From Albula goreensis (lineage: Eukaryota > Chordata > Actinopteri > Albuliformes > Albulidae): DNA of 64,000 nt. The DNA lies in contig CM040750.1 of NCBI GenBank assembly GCA_022829145.1, positions 6,874,755 to 6,938,754 on the forward strand, in the 5' to 3' direction. This document shows positions 1-11,005 of the stretch, piece by piece. The notes under the pieces were generated by a model that did not search any database, was not told the origin of the DNA, and worked only from the letters and a program-made list of their open reading frames with translations. Positions within the stretch are counted from its first letter, which is position 1. Each line of letters opens with the position of its first letter. The translations under genes and the position numbers were made by a program.

Positions 1-370
1 TGTTACCTGTAAACCTGGAATTAGATCCGAATTCATTCCAGAGCATTGTTCACTTACTTATTGATGTTGCTGAATCAGCTGTAGGCTGCTTTTGTCATCA
101 CACTAGAACCTAAACCACCCTGATTGGATAAACCTGGCCAAGAAGGGCAGCACATATAGTTTCAGATGAGGGAATATAGAAACATAAAAAGCAGGCAAGG
201 ACAAACAAAAAAAAAAAAAAAAAAGCAAAATACAGACAAACGCTAAATACATTTGTTTCCCTGCCAGAGCTGTTGGCCAAATCTTAAAGTTACAGCTCTT
301 CCTGAAGGCTACTAAAGGCAGAGGATGCAGAATATATAAAAGACCTATTGAATATGTGGTGTGAATGTGC

Positions 371-374
<4 letters not shown>
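1..374. other. AT-rich flank, no gene recognised
   Basis: I see no gene here. An A-run of 18 bases lies at 207-224 and could be the tail of an old retroposed copy, but no body was recognised beside it. Confidence 0.4.

Positions 375-466
<92 letters not shown>
375..466. repeat. (TG)46 microsatellite
   Basis: An uninterrupted TG dinucleotide run of 92 bp. Long pure TG/CA runs are common in fish genomes, can adopt Z-DNA, and are usually length-polymorphic. Open frames reading through it on the minus strand (His-Thr repeats) are artefacts. Confidence 0.97.
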
Positions 467-467
<1 letters not shown>

Positions 468-1379
468 AAGCACACATATGACTGTGTTTGTATGTGTGTG
501 TGTGTGTAGCGTGGCCAGATGAACACAGAGTGCTTATTTGCAGACATAAAGGGAGTTTGGAAAAGAAATCCTTAATTATCACTCAGCGTTACATTAGAAA
601 GGGCTGTGTTCACAGCTTCTCTGGCCTGCAGCTGCTCTGTTTGATTACCCAGCGCACACAGCGTATGTTTTACTGCCTGCCTCACATGTGGCTGCTGGCA
701 TGTGTCTGGCAGGGAGGAGATCCAGCCATTCTCCTGCCTGGCATTCAATCTGTGGCTCAGGGCTTGTGGGCAGACATAACTACATACATACCATTTGGTA
801 TGCTGAATAATTGGAAGCATACCACATAGAATGGTATATAATTGGAAGAATTAGGCATGAGTATTATTACGGGTTGCCGTATAAAAGCCTTACCAGGAAT
901 ACAGTCTAACTTTGTCCTCATACTGTAGCCAGACTTTTACTGTAAAGAAACCCTACAAATTCCACCAATTTATTCATTACCAATGAGTCACCGTTTGTAG
1001 AGACATTCTTCAAGAGTTGTTTTCTGGTGTCTCACATAAAATGAAATGCATTGTTACAAACGCATTGTTCGTCTTTGTGAGGATGTGTACACACTTGTGT
1101 CAGAGAGGACACGTTAGGAGCAGGAAGTGCCAGACGATCTGGGAGTTTGTGATTGGTCAGACAGGGGAAGCCCTCAGACCGTGCGGGAAGCCGCAAAAGC
1201 AACCCCTGATCCCGCATCAAAGGCAGGGATTACCCGGGAGGAAGCCCTGCTCCCCCCGACTACCGCGGGTGGCCCCCCACGGCACTGACAGGGGAGGTTA
1301 TTGATCGCAGAGCTACAAACGCAGGCCAGGCCAGCTGATAAGAACCATCTGGAAAACATCTGCCAGGTGGATCTCTGAC
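467..1379. other. No gene recognised
   Basis: A short TG tract follows at 494-508. The rest is unique-looking sequence of mixed composition. Short open frames have no recognisable domain. Confidence 0.4.
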
Positions 1380-1690
1380 AGCGGCCCAGCTCCCCAGCCC
1401 ATAGCCTGACCCTGATTGGCTTCATGGACCACAGCCTGCCTCTGATTGGCCCCACAACCCACAACCTGCCTATGATTTGCTTCACAGCCCTCAGCCTCCC
1501 TGATTGGCTCCATAGCCCAGGGTCTGCCTCTGATTGGCTCCATGGCTGAAAGCCTGCCTCTGATTAGCTCAACGGCCCACAGCCCGCGTCTGATTGGCTC
1601 AATGGCCCATAGCCTGCCTCTGATTGGCTCCATGGCCAAAAGCCTGCCTCTGGCTCAATTGCCCACAGCCTGTCTATCACTGGCCCAAAT
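1380..1690. repeat. Minisatellite, about 30 bp unit, with CCAAT boxes
   Basis: About ten diverged copies of a roughly 30 bp unit built around CTGATTGGCTCCATGGCC followed by an AGCCTGCCT block. Each full unit carries GATTGGC, the reverse complement of an NF-Y-type CCAAT box (GCCAATC). Copy-to-copy divergence is high, so the array is old. Open frames on both strands follow from the near-30 bp period and are not genes. Confidence 0.9.
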
Positions 1691-2009
1691 CCTCCCTGTC
1701 AGATTATACATCCTGCTGCTGTTGACCTACCTGGATAAGTACAGGCAAAAATAAAAAAACATTTTCATTTACGTAACTTTATTGTTCTCTAAGCTAGTCT
1801 TATAGAGGAATACACATTACAAAAATGAGTGTCTATTCTTCCAAAATTTTTAGGTGATGTGCTTTGTCTGAAAGCCAACACCAGAGCAATAGTGAAAAAT
1901 CATCAATTCAGTAAAATAAAATCAACATGTTTAACCCAAACTTCACAATTGTAGATACCCTGGGTACTCCTTAGCTGCTGTGATTTGAGAGTGAGGGCCC
2001 ACGAATCAA
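1691..2009. other. No gene recognised
   Basis: AT-rich unique-looking sequence between two repeat regions. Nothing specific recognised. Confidence 0.4.
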
Positions 2010-2196
2010 TGGTAGTTTTAGTGTGGTGTAGTGATGGGTAATTGATGGCTGTAGGATGTTAGCGTGCAATAGTGGTTGAGCGTTATAGTGGTGGTACGTA
2101 TAGGTAGTGTATAGCAGTGGTGATTATTTGATGGTAGTTAGTTGTTATAGTATAGTAGTGGCAGAGTATTGGTGGAGTATTGTAGTGGTGAGTATT
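2010..2196. repeat. Degenerate GTAGTGGT-type simple repeat
   Basis: A G/T/A-rich stretch with irregular recurrence of GTAGTG, GTGGT and GTATAG words. It has no fixed period and looks like a decayed simple repeat. Confidence 0.6.
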
Positions 2197-2354
2197 TGAT
2201 TTTGAATATAAAAGGCAGAGCTGTAGCAGATCTTTGAATTGCTGTTGCTTTCTGTGCGACCCTCAGACCCAAATGGAGCATCTGGTTTTGTTTTTTTATC
2301 TCTCCGTTTACGAATGGAGGATGAAGGGCCACACCCCCTGCTGTGGTTTCCCCC

Positions 2355-2460
2355 AAACACACAGACACACACACACCCTCACACACGCACGCACACACTA
2401 ACACACAGACACACACACGCACACATACACTTACTCACCCACACACACACACACACACAG
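2355..2460. repeat. Imperfect (CA)n microsatellite
   Basis: CA-rich tract broken by GA, GC, TA and CT dinucleotides, ending in a purer CA run. Confidence 0.93.
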
Positions 2461-2761
2461 GTCCCAGAGGATGCTCCCATGGTGTGCGTAGGATTGTGTG
2501 ACTAAGTGACAGAACCCAGGTCTGTGTGAAGCCTGATCAGCTCTGTGCCAGGCTTTATGAGGTACATCACAGCCTCTGTGACTCAGAGGCCTTTGAGCTG
2601 CGTAGGACAGTCACTCAGAGGAGCTCCCCCCTGCGGTCTCCTCTGTCTCTTTATTGGGTTTTAATCTCCTCTGAGTGATGCTGAAGGCCCGGAGCCTGTG
2701 TGTGACTCAGCCAGCCCCGCACACATGCGGTCTGTCAGCGCTGCACACAGGCTACAGCCAA
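2461..2761. other. No gene recognised
   Basis: Moderately GC-rich unique-looking sequence with repeated GACTCAGAGG-like words near 2580-2680. No domain or RNA recognised. Confidence 0.4.
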
Positions 2762-3045
2762 TCATTTACTCACTGATCACCCACTGAAACCGGTTTACTG
2801 CTCATTTACGCACTCACCTCACACTGAAATCAGTCTACTGCTCATTTACACACTGATCTCACACTGAAACCAGTCTACTGCTCATTTACACACTGATCAC
2901 ACCAAAACCAATACATTGCTCATTTCATTACCGATCACACACCAAAACCAGTCTGTCGCTCATTTATACACGGATCACACACCCAACTAGTGTGTCACTA
3001 ATTTACACACTTATAACATACCCAGCCGGTCTACTGATTTTCACA
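2762..3045. repeat. Minisatellite, 40 bp unit
   Basis: About seven diverged copies of a 40 bp unit beginning TCATTTACACACTGATC. The TCATTTA word recurs at 2762, 2802, 2842, 2882, then about 2920, 2960 and 3000. Identity falls towards the 3' end. Confidence 0.88.
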
Positions 3046-3239
3046 GTGATCTCAGGTCATCCGGCCAGTAGGGTTGATTACCTGGAACAGAGTTGAGGCG
3101 AAACTTTGACTTTTCATTGGAAACATCATGAAATGTATGAGCCTGAAGACTCAGTATTCCACCATGGCGCTGGGAAAACTAGACCGCACGCCCTTTGCAC
3201 TCAGGGTGGTCTAAGGCAGGCCATGAAAGGGCGTTCTCC

Positions 3240-3480
3240 ACAGCGGATACGCAGTCAGGACACGGCCTGCGCTTACAGTACGGCAGCATCAGGAGCTCCA
3301 GCTCCAGGATCTGACGTCATGGCGACGGCTCCCCGTCACTGGGTAGGTCCTGCAGGGGGTATCGGGTTTGCAGAGGTCGCGGCGTTGAGCCCGGGCCGTC
3401 GCTCAGCTGTGTGTGCGCTCACCGGGCCGCAGTCGTCCCAGGAGAGGTGTGTCCCCGTCAGCAGGGCTTACGTTTCCACC
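3240..3480 (+). promoter_or_regulatory. CpG-dense block with a perfect CRE
   Basis: About 17 CpGs lie within roughly 170 bp (3300-3475), against a mostly CpG-poor background. A perfect palindromic cAMP-response element TGACGTCA sits at 3312-3319, immediately followed by ATGGCGACGG. The combination resembles a promoter or other unmethylated regulatory block. The open frame running through it (3106-3672) has no recognisable domain and ends in a TG microsatellite, so I do not call it coding. Confidence 0.35.
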
Positions 3481-3596
3481 CCCGCTCCGGTCTGCTTCCT
3501 CCCCCACCCCAGCTGCGTCACTCATTTCCGTCACCTGTGGGCTTGGCAGGGGATCGAGCAGCCCCCCCTTCCCTTCCTAACCCCCCCCGGGCTGTG

Positions 3597-3615
3597 TGTG
3601 TGTGTGTGTGTGTAT
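3597..3615. repeat. Short (TG)n tract
   Basis: About nine TG units following a C/G-rich stretch. Confidence 0.85.
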
Positions 3616-3714
3616 TGGGGGTGGGGCAGAAATTCTCTCATCTGTTTCTCCTCGCCACTCCTCATTCACTGAACTCAGATCAGCTGAGGGAATTTAATTA
3701 GACCACACACACAA

Positions 3715-4112
3715 GCAACATTCCCAACAACATCACCCGACAGCATTACCCAACGATTCTACCCAACAACATTTACCCATTATTACCCATCATTACCCAT
3801 CAACATTACCCAACTGTTCTACAGAACAATACTACCCAAAATTACCCATTAATCCCCAACACCATCAATCAACAGCATGACCTACCAATACTAACCAACA
3901 TTACCCATCAACAATATCCAGGATCATTACCAAAGAACACTACCTAAAAATATTACCCAACAATACAACCTAACAACATTACACCATGATATTAACTGAC
4001 AACATTACCCAATATTATCCAACAATATTACCCAAAATTACTCAAAACATTGCCCATAACAATATTACCTGCCATAACCCAACAATGTTACCCAGTAACA
4101 TTACCCAACAAA
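3715..4112. repeat. Degenerate TTACCCAACAA simple-sequence array
   Basis: About 400 bp of A/C/T-rich sequence, almost without G, in which ATTACCCA and CAACAA words recur every 10-20 bases without a strict period. It looks like an old minisatellite that has lost register. Strand asymmetry is extreme: G is nearly absent on the plus strand. Confidence 0.85.
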
Positions 4113-4615
4113 CCAGACAACGTCTCATCATCAGGGTACTCCAGCTGCCTTCCATACAGAACAGATACTGTTAAACATTCACCTAATCCTGTGTGCAGTG
4201 ACATTTTCATTACTGAAGATTGATAAAAAGATGTAGTGTACTGCAAACTTTCGTTGTGCCTTGAAATTGAATGAAATGAAAATATACAATGACTTTTTCA
4301 TGCAATCACATAACTCAGCTTAGGTAAGTCTTGCTCAGAGACATTTAATCAGCATGATTCATATGGGAAATACACGTTAACGCGTTAATAATCCACAAAT
4401 GCTCTTGGTCTCCTCCATGTGGGGCAATGTCACATGACCTTAGCTTTGTAACCTATCATAGCATATTCTCAGATCCAGCCGTGTGCAGTAGCCAGTCCAT
4501 AAAACTTATGAAGTCTATAAAAGTAACACATGAACGGGGTGGACTGGAAAATCAGATGGAACATGCTGTAACGGATACAGCACATGTAACAGGTCTCAGA
4601 GGAGGGTTTGTGTCC
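4113..4615. other. No gene; possible retroelement tail
   Basis: AT-rich sequence. The stretch 4235-4285 (ACTTTCGTTGTGCC, then AATTGAATGAAATG) resembles 3' tails of fish LINE copies, but no coding remnant precedes it, so this is only a suggestion. Confidence 0.25.
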
Positions 4616-4619
4616 TGCA

Positions 4620-4815
4620 GGCTGAGTGGAGTAGCAGTCACATGGTGAGGCGGGGTAGAACAGTTTCACACGTTCTCACACAGTGTGGAGCAGCAGTGAC
4701 ATGGTGGAGCGGGTTAGAAACTTTTCACATGTTCTCACGCCGCCTACAGTAGCTGTCACATGGTGGAGGGGTGCAGAACGGTTTTGCAGGTTCCCGCGCA
4801 GTGAGGCAGCCATGT
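4620..4815. repeat. Diverged tandem repeat, about 60 bp unit
   Basis: Three to four copies of a roughly 60 bp unit. GTGGAGCAGCAGTGACATGG and close variants start near 4625, 4685 and 4745, each followed by a TTCACACGTTCTCACAC-like block. Copies are well diverged. Confidence 0.8.
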
Positions 4816-5028
4816 CTGTGTATTCCCATGGGGCCGTTGTGGCACTGTGTTTATGGTCCCAGTATTCTCTTATCTATGCCGTTCTCATTCTGTCGTAACA
4901 GCCAGTGCTGAGGGAGGCGGCACAGGGCGGACGTTAAAGGGAGGCCCGGAAACCAGCAGACAGGGGGCATGTATTGGAAACACATGGCAATCAGTGGTTA
5001 ATGACTCCACCTGGACCTTTGAACTTAG

Positions 5029-5240
5029 AGGTCACACACAGCTGTGTCACACAGACCAGCAAGAGTGACACACTGCTGTGTCACACAGTCCAGCACAGAG
5101 TTGCACACAGCTGTGTCACACAGACCAGTCCAGTAACACACAGCTGTGCCACACAGACCAGCAAGAGTGACACACTGCTGTGTCACACAGTCCAGCACAG
5201 AGTCACACACAGCTGTGTCACACAGACCAGCACAACATCC
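5029..5240. repeat. Minisatellite, 34 bp unit with palindromic E-box
   Basis: Six copies of a 34 bp unit. GCTGTGTCAC or GCTGTGCCAC recurs at about 5041, 5076, 5110, 5143, 5177 and 5211. Three of the six copies contain the perfect 12 bp palindrome ACACAGCTGTGT centred on the E-box CAGCTG, and a fourth has it with one change. Units containing 'ACTGCTG' instead of 'ACAGCTG' occupy the second and fifth positions, so a 68 bp two-unit pattern is visible. Confidence 0.9.
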
Positions 5241-6831
5241 TGTGGCAGAGTGCCATTTTGATACCTGTCCTCAGCACCCATTGCTGGACCTGGCAGAGGT
5301 CCAGAAGACCCCTGCTCCAGAAGCAGTCACCTGCATACCATACAGATATAGGGGGTCAAGCCCCACTTACATCCACTAAACACAAGGGGGCGCACTTCCC
5401 AAAGCAGGTCATCAGCTACCAACTCTCACTGAGCATTGCTCAACTCAGCTTTCATTATTATAGGATGCATTGTCCTAATACACAAGTGTGTGTGTGCAAG
5501 TTTATCTGTACATTAATAACTCCTCAGAGGCCAGAGGTGGTTTTGTCAGTGCCGCAGAAAGGTAAGCCCTACAGTCAATTGAGTAATCAATTTAAAATCT
5601 GTCTGGTGCTCATGAGCCACGTAAACACTGATATTACTCAGTTCGCCCTTCAGCTTCCTAACAGAAGGGCTTAAGTGTTTGGCCAGCCAATTTCAACTAT
5701 GAGTTTTTTATATGCCATAGAAAGTGATCAACTCTACGCTCAATCCATTGCTGTACTTATGATGTCATTATAAGGGCACCCCTGACCATAAAGTAAGGAT
5801 CACAGATCGTTTATGAGGTAAAGAATATTTTTATGTGTTACATTTCCACAGCCATGAAATGGGTTGAGCACTTTGTTGATGAAATGCCGTTTGCGGTAAA
5901 GTTTATTTCTCAAGTTTGATGAGCTTTTAAAATACCTGAGTAGCACATTGGCTAAAACAAGAATGGCAGAACAGCCTTCAGTGCTGTCCCAGGCTTCTGA
6001 CAGCACTGGCTAAACCTGAAGGAAAAGGGCTCATAACCACATCAACATGTAATGTTTTCATGCTGTTTCCATAAACTGGCTGTCTAGGCTTATCATAGTG
6101 TTGCGCTATGGACTTACCTGACACAGGCTAGTAGTACGTCAGTCTGGTTCAAACCGCTGTAACCTTAGCGTAGCTAATATGCTCGATGAAATAGCTAGCA
6201 GGTAGCAGCTAACATTAGCCAGCTGGCTTTTTTATAACAGGACTGAGTTGAACCTTCAGATTCAACACCTATGTCAGTCATGTTGGCTTCAATAGAGAGT
6301 TGCTACTAAATGTAAAGGTGTCTGGTGCTGATTTAGTAAAAACAGAGTCCATATTGCTAAGCTAGCTCTGTGTGTTGTGGAAGAAGAGCACAAATGCTCA
6401 TGATAAAGTGACAGAGAGTGTCTTCTTTGTTGTGATTGTTTTAAGTTTGCTTGCTTATTAACTGTGCTGGCAGTTCGTCATTTGTGATGCTGGATGGAAT
6501 AACCTACAATTCCTGTAACTTTCTTTCCAAACTAGCTAGCTACCTCTCTCTGTCTTATTTTTTTCATTATTATTTGTTCTTACCCATTTTGCAATCTGAT
6601 CATTATTATATGGGCCAAGGTAGGGTATCCCTGTGAACAACTGTAAGATCATGGTAAGATTATTATTTGTTAATAACAAAATTAATAAATTCCTTCAAAA
6701 AATGTTATGCCATAGAAAGAGTTGAAAACAATGAAAAAGCAGGTAAATCAAATGAGAGAAAGACAGAACTATTTCCTCAGCTAATGTGACTGTGCTTTCC
6801 TACAAATGCTACTGTACAGTATTAGGCTTAG
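5241..6831. other. No gene recognised
   Basis: Unique-looking AT-rich sequence. At 6160-6235 GCTAGC and GCTAACATTAGC words cluster. No domain, RNA gene or element end was recognised. Confidence 0.4.
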
Positions 6832-7237
6832 GTCAGTACTGTCCTCACCACCATGCAGGTCAGCACTGGGCTCACCACCATGCAGGTCAGTACTGGGCTC
6901 ACCACCATGCAGGTCAGCACTGGGCTCACCACCATGCAGGTCAGCACTGGGCTCACCACCATGCAGGTCAGCACTGGGCTCACCACCATGCAGGTCAGTA
7001 CTGGGCTCGCCACCATGCAGGTCAGCACTGGGCTCACCACCATGCAGGTCATCACTGGGCTCACCACCATGCAGGTCAGTACTGGGCTCACCACCCTGTG
7101 GGTCAGTACTGGGCTCGCCACCATGCAGGTCAGCACTGGGCTCACCACCCATGCAGGTCATCACTGGGCTCACCACCATGCAGGTCAGTACTGGGCTCAC
7201 CACCCTGTGGGTCAGTACTGGGCTCGCCACCATGCAG
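6832..7237. repeat. Minisatellite, 27 bp unit x 15, with a duplicated 4-unit block
   Basis: Fifteen near-identical units of 27 bp (one has 28) beginning GTCAGCACTGGGCTCACCAC. Units 8-11 (7021-7128) and 12-15 (7129-7237) show the same order of variants and differ only by one inserted C in unit 12, so a four-unit block was duplicated recently. Because 27 is a multiple of three, several frames on both strands stay open. These are not genes. Confidence 0.97.
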
Positions 7238-10200
7238 GTCAGTGGAATGTATTTCTATAGTTTCAGAAGTTTCAGTTCACACAAACAGCATGATAGTGCT
7301 GTTATGACTTAAATAGATTAAATAGACCACAAAAACATCAAATCTGAAATATCAGTTAAAATTAAGTTAAAACCACCCCATGTGTAAAGTGTATTGCATG
7401 GTTACAGGGGACCCACTAAGGCAAAAGTTCCTGCACTACTTGCTCTGTCCAATCATAGGCTGGGTTCAGTTTCCCAGCAAAACACCCATGGCAACCTGGT
7501 AATCTGCAAGCAGGAGCCTTCACAAGATAAACTAATTTAACATAATCTGATATTTATTAAACCACTCATCAGCAAACGAAACACAACACAGAAAAAGCAA
7601 GGAAACCTCAGCAAACTGACATAAACCATGTTCGGAATCATCACTCTTTCTGAATACAGTACATAAAATATGCCAATGTCAGGGTTATAATCACTTAACC
7701 TCTGAGTAATTCCTCCTGGGCCCATGGTCACACTGGTATTCCCCAAAAAAAGAGACTGGAGTAAAGTAAGAAGGACAGAAACTGCTGAAAAGAGAAAGGT
7801 AACAGAATATTTGACACAGGGGTTTCCTGTTATGAGAAGCATTGGAAGTGCGGTCATTTATCTCTACAGGGCTCTTAGCAGCTCCTTTAGCGCTACGTCT
7901 TTGTTAGCGTAATATGGTAAATCATTCCCAGACCGTTTCTGAGGTCTCGCACATCATCATCGTCTTCCTCTGTCTCCCCTAAAATCAGTCATTTTCCGTC
8001 AGAGGGAATTAGGATGTACATTCAACACCGACCCAGAGAGGGCAGGGCGGCCATGCTGGTCACCCCAGTCAATAAGCTCTGCAAGAATGTGAGCAATTTC
8101 CCTGATCCAATTTCAAGTAGCGACGCATGTCAGGAAACATTACATTAAAGTGCTGTTCATCATTAGAGCAGCTCAAGGTTATTGTTAATTTTTGGCTGCT
8201 GACATTTGTATTAATGAAGTTCTGCAACAGAAAGTTATTTAATGAGTTGGGCACAACACAGTCACGCTCAAAGTTCTACTTCACAAGGTCTGCCGCGAGT
8301 GGCGAAGAAACAAAACAGACCATGGCCTTCCGTGGATGAAGGAAACACAGAGGGCCAAAATTAACTCAGCCTTTAGCACATGTTAAAATGTTTGCATGTA
8401 CAATATCAGTGACGTGATTTGTGATTGGAGCAAAAAACAACCTCAACCAATCGTATGCTCTCTTAGTTTTTTCACACCAGCATAGCAGTTTCGCATGTGC
8501 TAAATTATTTAATAAATCTCTATTGTACTGCAATGTTGTGTGCACCATATTATGAGTCCATATTTTTCTCAGAAAATTATGCATCTGCATCTAGTCACAG
8601 AAAGTACAGTCATTGCTTGTTGCTTGAGATCCCTTGTATCTAAGCCAATGGAGGACAGTTTAAACAATCTTTGGCTCTTAAATTTCACATTGTAGAGTAT
8701 TTGCTATGAATTTGGACAACTTTACATGGTGTTGCTCAATCCAGATTTCACGGAGTAAAACAATACATTGGCATATTGAGAGAAAGAAGAGGTGTCATAG
8801 AGAGGCTTGTTTATGACACACCTCATCTTTCCCTAAATATGCATGAAATGTTTCTGTTACTATGCAACAGAAAGCTTAAACAAGGTATAACGTTTAAATC
8901 ATACTGATGGGAACACAGTCTTATGTACCTCCGACAATTTACGTTTCACTGCCTCATCAAACCACATAGATCAGCGAACTGAATTCAGTGTGTAAGTAAT
9001 ATGGTGTCGCTGTAAAGAGCCGAAACTGCTCGGTAATGATCACCTTGGCAAGTGAATGCGATGGAATCTTTCCCGGTGAGTTCAAAACCAAATAATTAGG
9101 CACACGCATGCCTCTTCTCTTTCACACATTACCATGATCTCCTTGAATGTCACTGGAAACATAATATAGCTTCCCTGCTACCACTGCCAAGCAGTAATCT
9201 GAGTCTTCTTGGCAGTTTGATCTTTCCCAGTTGAGTCCGGCATGGATCCGTTCCTGTTTGGGAGAGATGGAAGTCGAGGCTGGGGGTTGGAAGAGGAGGG
9301 GAGGGGATTTTGCAATACTTCTGGCTTAGAATCAGAAGTCTTTGTACATGTTTTTTTTTTTCGCTTCAGCATTGCTCTTCCCTGTTCTTGTGTGTCATTG
9401 TCCAGACGAGAACAGTGTACCTGCTGCACTGGCCCAGACTCCGGCCTCTCACTGCGCTCAAATCGCTCCGCTTTCATCCAGCCTCATATGGCTTATTATC
9501 AGTCACTTCAATTTTTCCAGGAGAGAGGGCCTCTGATTGGTCCCCACCCACTGACGGGAAACACAGTGGGGAAGTAATTTACTGTTGCACAGCACCGCAG
9601 CTACCCCGTGCTGCTCTAACATAGATTCCCATTTCGGGCCTTCATTACCAAACTTGTCGAACACAGCCAGGAGTAAGATCTCGCTTCTTTCTGATGTACT
9701 ACAAAATTTCGTTGTTATTTCCAAACTTTATTTTGCATTCACTATGGCCTCACAATCGATAACACTGACAACGTTGTTCTGATGCTGTGTATACGATCCC
9801 TTTGAAACTCAGTCAGTTGAATTGACATTGAGTTGAATGCTGAGCTCAATGCCTGCGAAAGTTGTACCGCTGCATCCATTTTGATTTGTACGTAAAGCTG
9901 TGAAACATACACTCTGCATTGCCTTACCATGACGATAAATAAGCCAAATGAAACCAATGTAATGATAATTCTGAATGTATTTGAATGGCGAACATGTGTT
10001 TTATTTTAGAATAGTATCAGTGCTGCTTTCTTTAACATGTGATTAATGACTGATGTGTAGAAATGTCGTAGCAGGATATAAAACAAGAGACTTTGTGCTG
10101 GTCTGCAGCCAGTTTGGATAGAAGTGTAGGGTTTCTGCAGAGGAAATTTGTGAAAGTGATTTGGGAAATCAAAAGTACTCACAGTGAATCGTAATAAATT

Positions 10201-10752
10201 GATGGTAATAACAATATAATTACATGTATGGCTGGCAGGACAAAAAATCTGGAAGAAGCCTGCAACTTGACAAAAGATATATAATGCAGACTGGGAGAGT
10301 ATAAACTTAAAAAAGACAATGCACAAAGTTACGAGATGTTCTGACAGCATACCAGTGTTGTTTGTATAGTATGTTTAATTCACTACAGTTAATTACAACA
10401 TGCAAACATATTGTGGACACATTCTGCAGCTCATGGGACAAAATAACCTTTTATTTTGGTTGACTCATACCATAGAGTAAAAGGGGATAGGAAGAGAGAG
10501 ATAGAGGGAGGGAGGCAAGGACAAAGTTAATGTATCCCTGTATCAGAAAGTATAGAGAGAAAAGAAAGCTACAAGGATATCTAAGATGAATACTTAACAC
10601 CTGCTACATCAAACTTCTCATTTCTGATCTGTGCTCAAAATTTGGCCAGCGTTGGCCTGAGAGTTTGGACTGTTTTTAGTTCCAGTCATTATGTCTCTCA
10701 GCAAAGAAGTATAGTCTGCTATATATGACATCATCTAGCCAGAGTACTGCCC
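7238..10752. other. No gene recognised
   Basis: About 3.5 kb of mostly unique-looking sequence. A minus-strand frame at 7537-7857 is hydrophobic, and one at 9178-9477 is rich in Lys, Ser and Pro. Neither has a recognisable domain, splice context or promoter. A G/A-rich segment at 9268-9306 and a T-run near 9352 are the only compositional features. Confidence 0.4.
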
Positions 10753-10769
10753 AGTGTGCCAGCAGCCAC

Positions 10770-11005
10770 AGGATAACCTGCGCCCGCCATCTTGTTTCAG
10801 TTCAGTGTGTTCACTAACAGAAAGCAGCTACAGGATGACCAGCGCCCACCATCTTGTTTCAGTTCAGTGTGATCACTAACAGAAAGCAGCTACAAGATAA
10901 CCAGCGCCCGCCATCTTGTTTCAGTTCAGTGTGTTCACTAAAAGAAAGCAGCTATAGGACAACCTGCACCCGCCATCTTGTTTCAGTTCAGTTTGATCAC
11001 TAACT
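10770..11005. repeat. Minisatellite, 62 bp unit x 4, with YY1-like sites
   Basis: Four tandem copies with an exact 62 bp period. The landmark CGCCCGCCATCTTG or a one-base variant starts at 10781, 10843, 10905 and 10967. Each copy also has TTTCAGTTCAGTGTG and a CACTAACAGAAAGCAGCTA block. CCGCCATCTTG (CACCATCTTG in copy 2) closely matches the YY1 consensus. There are few differences between copies, so expansion is fairly recent. Confidence 0.93.

Noticed and set aside
3106..3672. 188-codon frame through the CpG block
   Set aside because: It has no recognisable domain and runs into a TG microsatellite. High GC content alone makes stops rare here.
6781..7312. Overlapping open frames of 106-173 codons on both strands
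   Set aside because: All lie in the 27 bp array. A unit length divisible by three keeps frames open on both strands, and the translations are simple repeats.
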